From assembly GCF_002614725.1 (NCBI RefSeq), contig NZ_MRZN01000026.1, positions 1-34,102 on the forward strand: a DNA stretch of 34,102 nucleotides, in the 5' to 3' direction. Under the pieces are notes generated by a model. That model saw only the letters and a program-made list of their open reading frames with translations. It did not search any database and was not told the origin of the DNA. Numbering within the stretch: the first letter of the stretch is position 1; every line of letters starts with the position of its first letter. Source of the stretch: Staphylococcus edaphicus (GTDB taxonomy: Bacteria; Bacillota; Bacilli; Staphylococcales; Staphylococcaceae). The position numbers and the translations under genes were made by a program. This document shows, one piece after another, positions 25,350 to 34,102 of the stretch.

Positions 25350-26090
25350 TTAAGGTTTTATAGCAAATGCACGTACTGGAAATCCAGGTGCATCTTTAGG
25401 TTTAGGGCTTATCGTGTAGATAATGGCGCCACGGTCTGGAAGTTGATCTAGGTTCGTCAGTAGTTCAACTTGAAACGTGTTTTGTCCCAATACATAGCGT
25501 TCACCAACGATATCACCGTTTTTTGCTATATCGATGGAGGCATCTGTATCAAATGTTTCATGCCCAATTGCTTTAACTTTGCGTTCTTCAAGTAAGTATT
25601 TTAATGCATCTAACCCCCAACCTGGTAAATGTTGGTTTCCTTCGCTATCTTTGTTTTCGAATGGTTCAATGTTTGGCCACCGTTTTGACCAATCGCTACG
25701 AAAAGCAACGAATGTATCAGGTTCAATGGCACCGTTTGCTGATTCCCATTGTTCAATATGACTAAGCGTTAAAATAAAATCTGAATTTTTAGCTACTTCT
25801 TGTGAAAAGTCTAAAACAATCAGTGGTAAGGCAAGTTCTTTTAAATCGAGTTCGTGTAAATAACGTGTATTGTCTACAAAGTGAATGGGGGCGTCAATAT
25901 GTGTCCCATACTGACTGACAATATCCCAATTTTGCACATAAAAGCCATCATCTGCTACATTAAACAGCGTTGAAACTTTGGCGCGTTCAAATTCACTGAA
26001 ACAAGGAATATTTTCATCAAATGTGTGGGTCAAATCGACCCACGTTGATGATTTTAACTGCTCTAATTGATTCCATAAAGGATAATTCAT
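25350..26090 (-). CDS. cyclase-family metal-dependent hydrolase (kynurenine formamidase-like)
   Basis: This 246-residue protein of the cyclase family (PF04199 type) belongs with bacterial kynurenine formamidase and isatin hydrolase. The metal-binding signature is QYGTHIDAPIHF (about residues 60-71), and a further conserved stretch is KAIGHETFDTDASI with His and Glu/Asp residues. The family hydrolyses amides or lactams. A tryptophan-pathway role is not supported by the neighbours. AGGTG lies 6 nt before ATG 26090; GTG 26099 and ATG 26096 are alternatives. It starts 24 nt after metE on the same strand, so it is almost surely the last gene of the T-box-controlled met operon. Substrate unknown. 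Confidence 0.85.
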   Translation of the reverse strand: MNYPLWNQLEQLKSSTWVDLTHTFDENIPCFSEFERAKVSTLFNVADDGFYVQNWDIVSQYGTHIDAPIHFVDNTRYLHELDLKELALPLIVLDFSQEVAKNSDFILTLSHIEQWESANGAIEPDTFVAFRSDWSKRWPNIEPFENKDSEGNQHLPGWGLDALKYLLEERKVKAIGHETFDTDASIDIAKNGDIVGERYVLGQNTFQVELLTNLDQLPDRGAIIYTISPKPKDAPGFPVRAFAIKP

Positions 26091-26114
26091 TGGCATCACC
26101 TACATCATTGATAA

Positions 26115-28358
26115 TTAAACGGTTGCTGGATTTGTTGATTTACGTAATTTATCAACTGAATTGACCAATACGCTTAGTGCTTCTTTCACTTCATCTTCTT
26201 TACGTGTTTTCAATCCGCAGTCTGGATTAACCCAGAAGAGTGAGCGGTCAATTTCTTGTAAAGCACGATTAATCGCAGCTGTAATTTCTGATTCGGTTGG
26301 AATACGTGGGCTGTGAATATCGTAAACACCTAGACCAATACCTAAATCGTATGTGATATCTTCGAAGTCTTTGATTAAATCACCATGACTACGTGATGTT
26401 TCGATAGAAATCACGTCTGCATCTAGATCATAAATAGCATGGATGATTTGACCAAATTGAGAATAACACATATGTGTATGAATTTGCGTTTCATCAGCTA
26501 CTGAAGATGTTGATAGTTTAAAGGAATGAACCGCTTTATCTAGGTAGTCTGCATGGTATTCTGAACGAAGCGGTAAGCCTTCTCTTAGTGCAGGCTCATC
26601 TACTTGGATGATTTGGATACCTTCATTTTCTAATGCTAAAACTTCTTCATTAATCGCTAGGGCAATTTGATCTTGAACTTCTTCACGTGGTAAATCAACA
26701 CGTTCAAAGGACCAGTTTAAAATAGTGACAGGTCCAGTTAACATACCTTTGACTGGTTTGTCTGTTAAACTTTGTGCATAAAGTGTTTCTTTAACAGTCA
26801 GTGGTTCTGTCCATTTAACATCTCCGTAAATAACTGGTGGTTTCACCGCACGTGAACCGTAAGATTGTACCCAACCATACTTAGTTACTAAGAAGCCTTG
26901 TAGCTTTTCACCAAAGAATTCTACCATGTCGTTACGCTCGAATTCACCATGTACTAGGACGTCTAAACCGATGTCTTCTTGAATTTTAATCCAGCGGGCA
27001 ATTTCATCTTTTAAAAATGTTTCATACGCGTCATCGGTAATGCGGTTATTCTTCCAATCAGCACGGTATTTACGCACTTCTTGTGATTGTGGGAATGAAC
27101 CAATTGTTGTCGTTGGTAAATCAGGTAGATTCAAACGTGCATCTTGTGCTTTTTTACGTTCTTTAAATACGGACTGTCTAGTCGTTCTGACGCTATCAAA
27201 GTCATATTCGAGATTTTTAAATGATTGATTTTGAAAGCGCTCATAACGTGCTTTTAATTCGTTATATTTGCGATCATCACTGTCATTGAATAAACGTTTG
27301 AGCGCATCTAGTTCATCTAGCTTTTCAGTGGCAAAGCTTAAACCTTCAGCGATAGAATCATCAAGTGTTTCATCATCAAGTGAAACAGGCACGTGTAACA
27401 GTGAAGATGATGGTTGAATCACAAGCTCATCCGTATAGTTCTGTAATGTTTCGATGAGGTCTTTTTTGGCTTCGATATCGGCAGCCCATACATTACGTCC
27501 ATCAATAATACCTGCATAAAGTGTCTTAGTTCGATCAAACTTGCCGTCTTGGATTTGCTTGAGGTTAAATCCATGGTCATGTACGAAATCTAAGCCAATG
27601 CCTTTAATTGGGAGGCTGTTTATGAATGATAAGTTGGCACGTTCAAAATAAGTTTGAACGACTAAGTAATCTCCTAAATTCGCTTCAGAAAAATAATTAT
27701 ATGCAGTTTGCGTAATCTCTTCATAATCTGAACTATCGTCTGTCACGAGTGCAGGTTCGTCGATTTGAATATATTCTGCACCGGCATCAACTAATGATTG
27801 TAAGACTTCTTTATATAATGGCAATAAAGTCTGGACCTTATCTTCAAAAGATTGGTTGCCACCTTTAGATAATTTAACGAATGTAATTGGACCTACAATC
27901 ACTGGATGTGCATTGACGTTTAGTGACTGTGCATAGTTAAAGCGTTCTAATAAGACATTTTTATTTAATTTTGGTTCGGCATGGTCCCATTCTGGAACGA
28001 TATAATGATAATTTGTGTTAAACCATTTGATTAAGGCACTTGCTACATGTTCTTTGTTGCCTCTAGCAATATCGAAAAGTAAATCATCATTAACTTCTCT
28101 ACCTTGAAATCGTTCAGGAATGATATTAAATAATAAAGAGGTATCAAGGATATGATCATATAAAGAGAAATCACCGACAGGAATACTAGATAAATTATAA
28201 TTTTTTTGGAGTAATAAATTTTCTTTGTGTAAATCTGTTAATTGTTGATGCAATGTTTCTAAATCGAATTTATTTGCCCAGTAACCCTCGATAGCTTTTT
28301 TCCATTCTCTTTTTCTACCTAATCTTGGAAAACCTAAGTTTGATGTTTGAATTGTCAT
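26115..28358 (-). CDS. metE: cobalamin-independent methionine synthase
   Basis: MetE transfers the methyl group of 5-methyl-tetrahydropteroyl-triglutamate to homocysteine. The 747-residue product starts [23 protein letters not shown], as usual for MetE. It has the zinc ligands His629 and Cys631 (HTHMCYSQF), Glu653 (IETSRSH) and Cys714 (NPDCGLKTR). Two homologous barrels are present, with the substrate motif [20 protein letters not shown] in the second. The length is standard. The ATG overlaps the stop of metF by 4 nt, with GGAGG upstream. It is the fourth gene of the operon and makes the product methionine. Confidence 0.97.
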   Translation of the reverse strand: MTIQTSNLGFPRLGRKREWKKAIEGYWANKFDLETLHQQLTDLHKENLLLQKNYNLSSIPVGDFSLYDHILDTSLLFNIIPERFQGREVNDDLLFDIARGNKEHVASALIKWFNTNYHYIVPEWDHAEPKLNKNVLLERFNYAQSLNVNAHPVIVGPITFVKLSKGGNQSFEDKVQTLLPLYKEVLQSLVDAGAEYIQIDEPALVTDDSSDYEEITQTAYNYFSEANLGDYLVVQTYFERANLSFINSLPIKGIGLDFVHDHGFNLKQIQDGKFDRTKTLYAGIIDGRNVWAADIEAKKDLIETLQNYTDELVIQPSSSLLHVPVSLDDETLDDSIAEGLSFATEKLDELDALKRLFNDSDDRKYNELKARYERFQNQSFKNLEYDFDSVRTTRQSVFKERKKAQDARLNLPDLPTTTIGSFPQSQEVRKYRADWKNNRITDDAYETFLKDEIARWIKIQEDIGLDVLVHGEFERNDMVEFFGEKLQGFLVTKYGWVQSYGSRAVKPPVIYGDVKWTEPLTVKETLYAQSLTDKPVKGMLTGPVTILNWSFERVDLPREEVQDQIALAINEEVLALENEGIQIIQVDEPALREGLPLRSEYHADYLDKAVHSFKLSTSSVADETQIHTHMCYSQFGQIIHAIYDLDADVISIETSRSHGDLIKDFEDITYDLGIGLGVYDIHSPRIPTESEITAAINRALQEIDRSLFWVNPDCGLKTRKEDEVKEALSVLVNSVDKLRKSTNPATV

Positions 28359-30196
28359 AATATTGCCTCCTGTTTAGTTGAAGTAATTGATTTTGAATAA
28401 TTTGCAAGTTCAAGTGTGTAATCGACTTTTTGAAAGGGTGTAATTAAATACAAACCATTAAAATATTCGTGTACTGTGTCGATTAATTCTTTTGAAAGTT
28501 TAAGACTCAATGCTTTTGTTTTTGCTTTATCATCTTTAACAGCTACAAATTGGTCGAGAATGTCTTCTGATAATTTGATGCCTGGTACTTCATTGTGTAA
28601 AAATAGTGCATTGTTATAACTAGTGACGGGCATAACACCAATAAATAAAGGTACGTCTAAATGTTTCGTTGCTTCATAGACCTCTTTGATTTTTTCCTTG
28701 CTGTAAACGGGTTGCGTTATAAAGTAATGCATGCCGCTTTCTAGCTTTTTCTCTAGGCGGCGTACCGCACCGTCTAGCTTTCTTACATTTGGATCAAATG
28801 CACCTGCGATGTTGAAGTTCGTCTGCGTCTTCAGCGCATCACCATCAGTGTTAATACCTTGGTTAAATCGCAAAGCAATTTCAGTTAATCCTTTAGAATT
28901 CACATCATAGACATTTGTTGCACCAGGAAGATGTCCAATCTTCGAAGGGTCCCCTGTAATGGTCAAAATTTCATTAATGCCTAATAAGGATAGGCCGAGT
29001 AAATGGGACTGTAATCCTATCAAGTTTCGATCACGACAGGTAATGTGGACCAATGGTTCAATGTCATAATGTTGTTTGATAATGCTTGCCGCTGCAACGT
29101 TACTGATTCTCACAGTCGCTAATGAATTATCGGCTAGTGTAACGGCATCGATGTTTGCATCATCAAGTTTTTTGATATTTCTGAAAAATAAGTCTGTGTC
29201 TAGATGTTTAGGTGTATCTAGTTCAACTATAATGGTAGGTCTATGTTTTACTTTTGACGTTAGATTTTGCTTTTGAGTCGGTTTTTCAGGGTGGTTCACA
29301 TATTTAGTTATAGGAATCACATTTTTTTCGGTAACAGGTTTCAAATTAGAAACGGATGACTTAATATATTGAATGTGTTCAGGTGTTGTGCCACAACATC
29401 CACCAATTAAGCGCACACCCTCATTGATAAGTTGTTCAGCGACTTTTCCAAAATAAGCGGCATTATCACTATATTTAAACTTACTGTTTTCAATATCTAA
29501 TAAGCTTGCGTTAGGATAACAGGATAGATAAGCACCATCTGGCAATTCAATATGTGAAAAGGACTGCTGCATATGGTGTGGGCCATGGTGACAATTTAAT
29601 CCAACAATATCGGCACCACTCTCAACAACTTGTTGTAGGGCTGTGTTGATTTCAATACCATTTCTCAAATAATTTGTATTTAACGCAGTGAGTTGAGCGA
29701 TAACCGGAATATCGTATTTACGCTTAGTAGCTTTGATAATTGTCGTAAGTTCTTCTAAGTCGTAATAGGTTTCGAATAGAATGGCATCAACACCTGCATC
29801 AATTAATGTTTCGATTTGTATTTCTGTATGATATTGAATGGATGATAATTCGAGATCTTCTTGCTTAATACCTCTGAATCCACCTACAGTACCTAAAATA
29901 AATGTCTCGTCATTAGCTGCTTGTTTGGCAATTTCAACGGCTGCGTAGTGAATGTCTTTTACCTTATGCTCAAGGCCAAAAGGTTTTAACTTTTCAAAAT
30001 TTGCGCCATACGTATTAGTTTGAATAATATCTGCACCAGCTTCGATATAGGTGCGATGTATACGTTCCACTTTGTCGGGATTGGTAATATTGTAAGCTTC
30101 AGGACAAGTATCTAGACCTTCGGAGTAAAGAATAGTGCCAATTGCACCATCAGCTACTAATATGTTGTGTTGTAGTTTGTCGAGTAGTTGACTCAT
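28355..30196 (-). CDS. metF: bifunctional homocysteine S-methyltransferase / methylenetetrahydrofolate reductase
   Basis: This 613-residue fusion has two enzymes. Residues 1-285 form a homocysteine S-methyltransferase domain with zinc cysteines Cys202 (LNCHHGP) and Cys267-Cys268 ([10 protein letters not shown]). From about 325 a flavin-dependent methylenetetrahydrofolate reductase follows ([40 protein letters not shown]). The second half makes the 5-methyl-folate used by MetE. ATG 30196 is chosen because AAGGAGG lies 7 nt upstream, inside the 3' end of metC, giving a 47-nt overlap. The frame is open to 30217. The fusion is the usual arrangement in staphylococci. Confidence 0.93.
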   Translation of the reverse strand: MSQLLDKLQHNILVADGAIGTILYSEGLDTCPEAYNITNPDKVERIHRTYIEAGADIIQTNTYGANFEKLKPFGLEHKVKDIHYAAVEIAKQAANDETFILGTVGGFRGIKQEDLELSSIQYHTEIQIETLIDAGVDAILFETYYDLEELTTIIKATKRKYDIPVIAQLTALNTNYLRNGIEINTALQQVVESGADIVGLNCHHGPHHMQQSFSHIELPDGAYLSCYPNASLLDIENSKFKYSDNAAYFGKVAEQLINEGVRLIGGCCGTTPEHIQYIKSSVSNLKPVTEKNVIPITKYVNHPEKPTQKQNLTSKVKHRPTIIVELDTPKHLDTDLFFRNIKKLDDANIDAVTLADNSLATVRISNVAAASIIKQHYDIEPLVHITCRDRNLIGLQSHLLGLSLLGINEILTITGDPSKIGHLPGATNVYDVNSKGLTEIALRFNQGINTDGDALKTQTNFNIAGAFDPNVRKLDGAVRRLEKKLESGMHYFITQPVYSKEKIKEVYEATKHLDVPLFIGVMPVTSYNNALFLHNEVPGIKLSEDILDQFVAVKDDKAKTKALSLKLSKELIDTVHEYFNGLYLITPFQKVDYTLELANYSKSITSTKQEAIL

Positions 30197-31325
30197 TGAA
30201 AGCCTCCTTAAATGCATAATTGAGATCAGAGATTAATTCATCAGCTGCTTCTAATCCAACGCTTAATCTAAACAAGCCAAATGTAATATTTCTTGCGTCT
30301 CTCACTTCTTTTGGGACGGCTGCATGTGACATAGTAGCTGGATGTGAAAGGATAGTTTCAACACCACCTAAGCTCACAGAAACTAAGGGTAAAGAGAGCG
30401 CATCGACAAAAGCTTGCGCTTTTGTTTCGTCTTTTAAGCGAAACCCTAATACCGCACCACCGTGACTAGATTGTGATAAGTGTAGCTCACTATTACCTGG
30501 GTAATAAACTTCGGCGATTTCATCGCATTGTGCTAAGAAATCATAGATTTGCTTTGTATTTTCAACGGATTGATTGAACCGTACAGGTAATGTCTTTAAA
30601 TGTTTAGCCAATGTCCAGCTATCTTGAGCAGAAAGTGCAGTGCCGGTACCATTTTGTAATAAATATAAAGCGTCAGCGATGACTTTATTATTTGTTATTG
30701 CTGCGCCTGCAATAATGTCACTATGCCCACTTAAGAATTTGGTAGCACTATGTACTACAATATCAGCGCCAAGTGTTAATGGTGATTGTCCTAGTGGCGT
30801 CATAAATGTATTATCTACAGCTAATGTGAGATGATGTTTTTTAGCAATATCTGCTGCACCTCTAATGTCTGTAATTTTGAACAGTGGATTAGAAGGTGTT
30901 TCAATATATATCAGTTTCGTATTGTCTTGAATGGCATGTTCAATTTCGTTTAAATGCGTAGTGTCAATAGTTGAAAATTCAATATTGAAACGCGTTAAAA
31001 TTTGTTCAGTTAATCTAAACGTACCGCCGTAAACATCATCTGGTAAGATGACATGGTCACCAGCTTTTAAAGTGAGCAAGACTGCTGAAATTGCTGCGAT
31101 ACCTGATGCGTAAGCAAAGGCATACTGCCCGCCTTCTAACTTAGCTAATTTTTCTTCTAACAAGGCGCGATTGGGATTGCCACTTCTAGCATAGTCGTAC
31201 TGAGCACCGCCACCTAAAACTTTTTGATGAAATGTTGAAGAATCGTATAATGGAGGATTTGCTGAATCATAATCTATACCTCTATGTGCATCAAATATTA
31301 CTTCTGTTTCTCTTGATAAACTCAT
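30150..31325 (-). CDS. metC: cystathionine beta-lyase (PLP enzyme)
   Basis: This PLP-dependent lyase splits cystathionine into homocysteine, pyruvate and ammonia. The 391-residue product belongs to the Cys/Met metabolism PLP family. It has DYARSGNPNRALLE (44-57), YASGIAAISAVLL, the cofactor Asp171 in AVDNTF, and the Schiff-base Lys196 in VHSATKFLSGHSD. The C-terminus is typical (SVSLGGVETILSHPATMSHA). The ATG overlaps the end of metI by 4 nt. MetI and MetC are close relatives; the operon order and comparison with the S. aureus locus decide which is which. The reaction assigned to each is therefore partly contextual. Confidence 0.9.
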   Translation of the reverse strand: MSLSRETEVIFDAHRGIDYDSANPPLYDSSTFHQKVLGGGAQYDYARSGNPNRALLEEKLAKLEGGQYAFAYASGIAAISAVLLTLKAGDHVILPDDVYGGTFRLTEQILTRFNIEFSTIDTTHLNEIEHAIQDNTKLIYIETPSNPLFKITDIRGAADIAKKHHLTLAVDNTFMTPLGQSPLTLGADIVVHSATKFLSGHSDIIAGAAITNNKVIADALYLLQNGTGTALSAQDSWTLAKHLKTLPVRFNQSVENTKQIYDFLAQCDEIAEVYYPGNSELHLSQSSHGGAVLGFRLKDETKAQAFVDALSLPLVSVSLGGVETILSHPATMSHAAVPKEVRDARNITFGLFRLSVGLEAADELISDLNYAFKEAFNESTTRQTTTQHISS

Positions 31326-32425
31326 AAAATCACTCCTTGTTTAGATTTTTCTAGCGCTTGAATGATGTCATTTTCAATATCTTCATAATTCTCGATTCCG
31401 ATGGATAATCTAAGTAAATATTCATCAATGCCACGTTTGTCTTTTTCTGTATCTGGCATATCTACATGTGTTTGCGTATATGGAAATGTAATAAATGTTT
31501 CTGTGCCACCAAGACTTTCGGCAAAAATACAAATATTTAAATGTTCTAAGAATTTGTCGGCTTTATAATCTTTATTTAAACGTAAACTCAACATGCCTGT
31601 ACGTCCGCTATACAGCACTTTGTCGATGGCATCTAAATTACTACATCGTTCAGCAAGTAATTTAGCGTTGTATTCCGAGCGGTCCATTCTCAAATGGAGT
31701 GTTTTTAAACCGCGTTGGAGCAAGTAACTATCGAACGGTGACAACGTCGCGCCAATCATATTGTGCAATTGGCCTAATTGTTCAGCAAGATGTTGATCCT
31801 TAACAGTGACTACACCTGCTAATACATCGTTATGTCCACCAATATATTTTGTGGCTGAATGTAAGACAATATCTGCGCCATCTTCTAAGGGTGTAGAAAG
31901 GTAAGGTGTTAAAAATGTATTATCGATAACAGTTAATAAGTTAAACTGCTTGGCTAGGATGTAGAAAGGATCCACATCAACTTCAATCATTTGTGGGTTT
32001 GAAATAGGTTCAATGAACAAAGCTTTGGTATGTTCTGTAATACTTTGTTCCACTTCTTCATAATTGAGAAAATCAACATATTTGAAATGAATACCGTATT
32101 GTTGCTCATAAAAGTCAAAAAGTCTAAACGTACCACCATATAAATCGAAAGATACTAATATTTCATCACCAGATTTGAACAAGTTACATATCAATTGAAT
32201 GGCTGACATGCCACTTGATGTTGCAAATGAAGCAACGCCGCGTTCTAATTTAGCAAATGCTTCCTCAAATGCTGAGCGAGTCGGATTCTTTGTTCTCGTA
32301 TAGTCATAGCCTGTAGATGCACCCAGTTGTGGGTGTTGGTAAGCTGTGGATAAATATATTGGATTTGCAATAGCCCCTGTATGATCATGTGATAAAGCAA
32401 TTTGTGCTAGTTCAGTATTTTTCAT
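31322..32425 (-). CDS. metI: cystathionine gamma-synthase / O-acylhomoserine thiolyase
   Basis: This 367-residue PLP enzyme joins an activated homoserine ester with cysteine to give cystathionine, and relatives can also use sulfide directly. Visible features are GYDYTRTKNPTRSAFE (39-54), ATSSGMSAIQL, the cofactor Asp168 in VIDNTF, and Schiff-base Lys193 in LHSATKYIGGHND. The C-terminus has the usual AESLGGTETFITFPYTQTH motif. AAGGAGG lies 9 nt before ATG 32425. It is the first gene after the T-box leader. Activation of homoserine (metA or metX) is not encoded in this window. Confidence 0.92.
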   Translation of the reverse strand: MKNTELAQIALSHDHTGAIANPIYLSTAYQHPQLGASTGYDYTRTKNPTRSAFEEAFAKLERGVASFATSSGMSAIQLICNLFKSGDEILVSFDLYGGTFRLFDFYEQQYGIHFKYVDFLNYEEVEQSITEHTKALFIEPISNPQMIEVDVDPFYILAKQFNLLTVIDNTFLTPYLSTPLEDGADIVLHSATKYIGGHNDVLAGVVTVKDQHLAEQLGQLHNMIGATLSPFDSYLLQRGLKTLHLRMDRSEYNAKLLAERCSNLDAIDKVLYSGRTGMLSLRLNKDYKADKFLEHLNICIFAESLGGTETFITFPYTQTHVDMPDTEKDKRGIDEYLLRLSIGIENYEDIENDIIQALEKSKQGVIL

Positions 32426-32446
32426 AATAGTTAACCTCCTTGTAAA

Positions 32447-32888
32447 AATAAAAAAGCTTTCGTCCTTTAAATCCGAAAAATTCGGATGTAAAGGACGAAA
32501 GCTTAGCTCGCGGTACCACCTTTGTTTGTTACATTATCGCTAAAGTAACCTTATCCAGTACGCTAAATTGTTGAATGATTAACGTATACTGAATTGTGTC
32601 ATCGCACAGACGTTAAAATAAAAACCCATTCTATTTAGAAATAAAATGAGTATTAACGAAAGATACGACACGTGGAATAATCCAGTACGCCATTTAACAA
32701 AATGTTAATACTGTATCGCTATAACGGGCGATTCCGTTGATACCTCATATTGGCACCAACACTCAAAGGCCATTTTCAAACATGCTTTCTGTATCTTCTT
32801 TCAGCGCTACGAAGACTCTCTGTGACAGCAGTGTAAGTTCTACTTTCCTTATTACTGTGTTTTTATTTGTGTGATTTCGAATTTGATA
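32447..32888 (-). ncRNA. methionine T-box riboswitch (met leader)
   Basis: This leader senses uncharged tRNA-Met and controls transcription of metICFE. On the minus strand it shows the T-box core GGTGGTACCGCGA (32520-32508), followed by a terminator stem of 24 bp with 1 mismatch (32504-32481 with 32477-32454, then TTTTTTATTTTT). In Stem I the specifier loop has GAAAATGG, with AUG at 32773-32771 as specifier codon, followed by CCTTTGAGT. At about 440 nt it is long for a T-box. A U-tract hairpin sits between Stem I and the antiterminator (32651-32614). Boundaries: the 5' end is inferred from the promoter, the 3' end is the terminator T-run. Confidence 0.95.
32614..32651 (-). terminator. additional terminator-like hairpin inside the met leader
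   Basis: On the minus strand ACTCATTTTATT pairs with AATAGAATGGGT (with G-U wobbles) and is followed by TTTTTATTTT. It lies about 95 nt before the T-box core. It may be one of the leader's internal stems or an early termination point. Confidence 0.45.
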
Positions 32889-32894
32889 TACCCA

Positions 32895-32923
32895 AGATTA
32901 CACATTAAAATTACTTTTGTCAA
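32895..32923 (-). promoter_or_regulatory. sigma-A promoter of the met operon
   Basis: On the minus strand TTGACA (32923-32918), a 17-nt spacer and TAATCT (32900-32895) give a near-consensus promoter. Transcription should start near 32888, just ahead of Stem I of the T-box. Confidence 0.8.
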
Positions 32924-33047
32924 CAACTTATCTGAAAATTTCGATTTAACTAATTATTTGTTCAGCATTTTAAGATAGATGAGTGATGATATAATGGTAC
33001 TATCGAATATATAAATGACACTAAGTAGATTATATGAAAGTAGGTGT

Positions 33048-33893
33048 TTGAAAATCGAAAACCAGCGAGATGAACGATTAACGATAGAAGATAATGAAAA
33101 CATTCAAAAAATAAATATTCAAAGGGTTAAAGCAAACCCATATCAACCGCGTAAAACATTTGATGAAGAACGATTAAATGATCTAGCAAAATCGATTAAA
33201 CTTCATGGCATATTACAACCCATCGTCTTAAGAAAAACGATTTCTGGCTATCATATCGTTGTGGGTGAAAGACGTTTTCGAGCTGCAAGCATGGCTGGTT
33301 TGACTGAAATTCCTGCCATCGTTAAATCGCTTACGGATGAAGACATGATGGAACTTGCAATTATCGAAAATTTGCAACGTGAAGATTTAAATGCAATTGA
33401 AGAAGCAGAAAGTTATCGTAAATTGATGGATGATTTGAATTTAACACAACAACAAGTTGCTCAGCGTTTGAGTAAATCCAGACCATATATTGCTAATATG
33501 CTGCGCTTATTAAATTTACCAAAAGTAGTAGCTGATTTGGTGAAACAAGGTGAATTATCAGGTGCGCATGGACGCACACTATTAGGTGTGAAAGATAAGC
33601 GAAAGATGCAAAGCATCGCCAAACAAGCCGTCCGAGAGTCTTGGAGTGTAAGAGAATTAGAAAATTATGTAACCACACACTATAGTGAAAATAAAACGAA
33701 AGCAGAAACTACACAAAAAGCAGCAAAACCAAAATTCATTAGACAACAAGAACGCCAACTTAAAGAACAATATGGTGCAAAAGTGGCGATTTCTACTACG
33801 AATAAAAAGGGGAATATTACATTCGAATTTAAGTCTGAAGACGAATTTAGAAGATTAATACACCAATTAAATAATAAATACAATAGAGAATAA
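33048..33893 (+). CDS. parB: ParB/Spo0J-family chromosome partitioning protein
   Basis: ParB is a CTP-dependent DNA clamp that loads at parS sites near the origin and recruits SMC. From TTG 33048 the product has 281 residues. It shows NPYQPRKTFDEERLNDLA, the CTP-binding region VVGERRFRAASMAGL and ENLQREDLNAIEEAESY, the helix-turn-helix TQQQVAQRLSKSRPYIANMLRLL, and a C-terminal dimer domain. The start is uncertain: ATG 33015 lacks a ribosome binding site, and AGGTG lies only 2-4 nt before TTG 33048. TATAAT at 32990-32995 may be the -10 box. No parA (soj) is adjacent, as known for staphylococci. No parS site was seen here. Confidence 0.9.
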   Translation: MKIENQRDERLTIEDNENIQKINIQRVKANPYQPRKTFDEERLNDLAKSIKLHGILQPIVLRKTISGYHIVVGERRFRAASMAGLTEIPAIVKSLTDEDMMELAIIENLQREDLNAIEEAESYRKLMDDLNLTQQQVAQRLSKSRPYIANMLRLLNLPKVVADLVKQGELSGAHGRTLLGVKDKRKMQSIAKQAVRESWSVRELENYVTTHYSENKTKAETTQKAAKPKFIRQQERQLKEQYGAKVAISTTNKKGNITFEFKSEDEFRRLIHQLNNKYNRE

Positions 33894-33942
33894 TGGTTGA
33901 AATGTTGAAACAGCAATAAAAAAACAAAAAAGTCTATAAAAA

Positions 33943-33977
33943 AAAGCACCAAGCTATATTATATAGCTTGGTGCTTT
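33943..33977. terminator. terminator hairpin after parB
   Basis: This is a perfect 16-bp stem (33943-33958 with 33962-33977, loop TTA). The A-run in front of it means it works best on the minus strand, where TTTTTTTT follows the stem. It may also serve parB. Confidence 0.8.
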
Positions 33978-33981
33978 CAGA

Positions 33982-34019
33982 CTGTCGACAAAGTCTACGA
34001 CTTTGTTGGCAGTTTTTTT
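33982..34019 (+). terminator. second hairpin with T-run after parB
   Basis: CTGTCGACAAAGTC (33982-33995) pairs with GACTTTGTTGGCAG (33999-34012), with two G-U or mismatch positions, followed by seven T residues. It directly adjoins the GC-rich repeat. Confidence 0.75.
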
Positions 34020-34102
34020 ATGCACGCTTTCCGCGGGCACTGCCTTAGCCTGTAGTCTTCGGCTAGTGCTATTCCCGCAGGAGTCGGCATAAATCACTGC
34101 CA
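34020..34102. repeat. structured GC-rich repeat, insertion-element-end-like
   Basis: This 83-bp stretch is much more GC-rich than its surroundings. It folds into nested stems: TTCCGCGGG with CCCGCAGGA, and inside GCACT..TAGCC with GGCTAGTGC. TGGCAG is found inverted at both sides (GGCAG at 34008-34012 and CTGCC near 34097-34101). Elements with the ..CCGCGGG...CCCGCAGGAGTCG.. layout occur next to IS1182-type transposases in Bacillales, from memory. It runs to the window edge, so its full extent is unknown. Confidence 0.5.

Noticed and set aside
25905..25940. Missing first His in the metal motif of the cyclase-family protein (QYGTH instead of HxGTH)
   Set aside because: I recall that many cyclase-family members have Gln or another residue here, so without an alignment it is not evidence of an inactive enzyme.
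32688..32700. CACGTG-containing stretch in the met leader as a parS site for the nearby parB
   Set aside because: Only the central CACGTG core is there; the flanking bases do not fit the 16-bp parS consensus, and the stretch belongs to the T-box leader.

Overview
The window reads as a Staphylococcus chromosome, most likely a coagulase-negative species. The evidence is the low GC content, strong AGGAGG-type ribosome binding sites, a metI-metC-metF-metE operon behind a methionine T-box next to parB, an intact fadX-fadE-fadD-fadB-fadA operon in the gene order known from S. aureus, and NorB-type and YqeB-type proteins. The species is an inference from gene content only. No rRNA, tRNA, CRISPR array or prophage was seen.

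Layout. Positions 1-225 hold a truncated IS1182-type transposase ending in a 25-bp inverted repeat. Positions 269-2681 (minus strand) are a Fur-box-controlled ferrous iron uptake operon: feoA, feoB and a 47-residue Cys-rich membrane protein. Positions 3007-7620 (plus) hold a small unknown protein, an APC amino acid permease, a Cof-type HAD phosphatase and a NorB-like MFS exporter with a cre-like site upstream. Positions 7713-12148 form an accessory block: a TetX-like flavoprotein monooxygenase broken by one in-frame amber codon, a CocE-type hydrolase, a divergent TetR regulator, and a YqeB-like membrane protein also broken by one in-frame amber codon.

Positions 12347-20466 hold the fatty-acid beta-oxidation operon: CoA transferase, acyl-CoA ligase, acyl-CoA dehydrogenase, hydroxyacyl-CoA dehydrogenase/enoyl-CoA hydratase fusion, and thiolase. 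Cre-like palindromes lie at its promoter and ahead of the dehydrogenase gene, which fits carbon catabolite repression. Positions 20499-21864 (minus) are a compact LytTR / DUF3021 membrane protein / DUF4188 monooxygenase cassette. Positions 22032-25022 (minus) pair an Asp-box beta-propeller protein with a CysJ-type diflavin reductase that has no CysI partner here.

Positions 25350-32923 (minus) are the methionine operon: promoter, long Met-specific T-box leader, metI, metC, bifunctional metF, metE and a metal-dependent cyclase-family gene. It carries the route from an activated homoserine ester through cystathionine and homocysteine to methionine, including supply of the methyl-folate. A ParB gene is divergent from it at 33048-33893. 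The window ends in two stacked terminator hairpins and a structured GC-rich repeat that resembles the ends of IS1182-type elements.

Most of the window is recognisable core staphylococcal metabolism. The parts most worth a second look are the two amber-interrupted genes flanking the CocE/TetR pair, the LytTR-DUF3021-DUF4188 cassette, the Asp-box protein/CysJ pair, the extra terminator-like hairpin inside the met leader, the Glu-to-Asp change at the expected catalytic position of FadX, and the 25-bp palindrome at the IS remnant boundary. I did not find a clear-cut new defence or mobile system.
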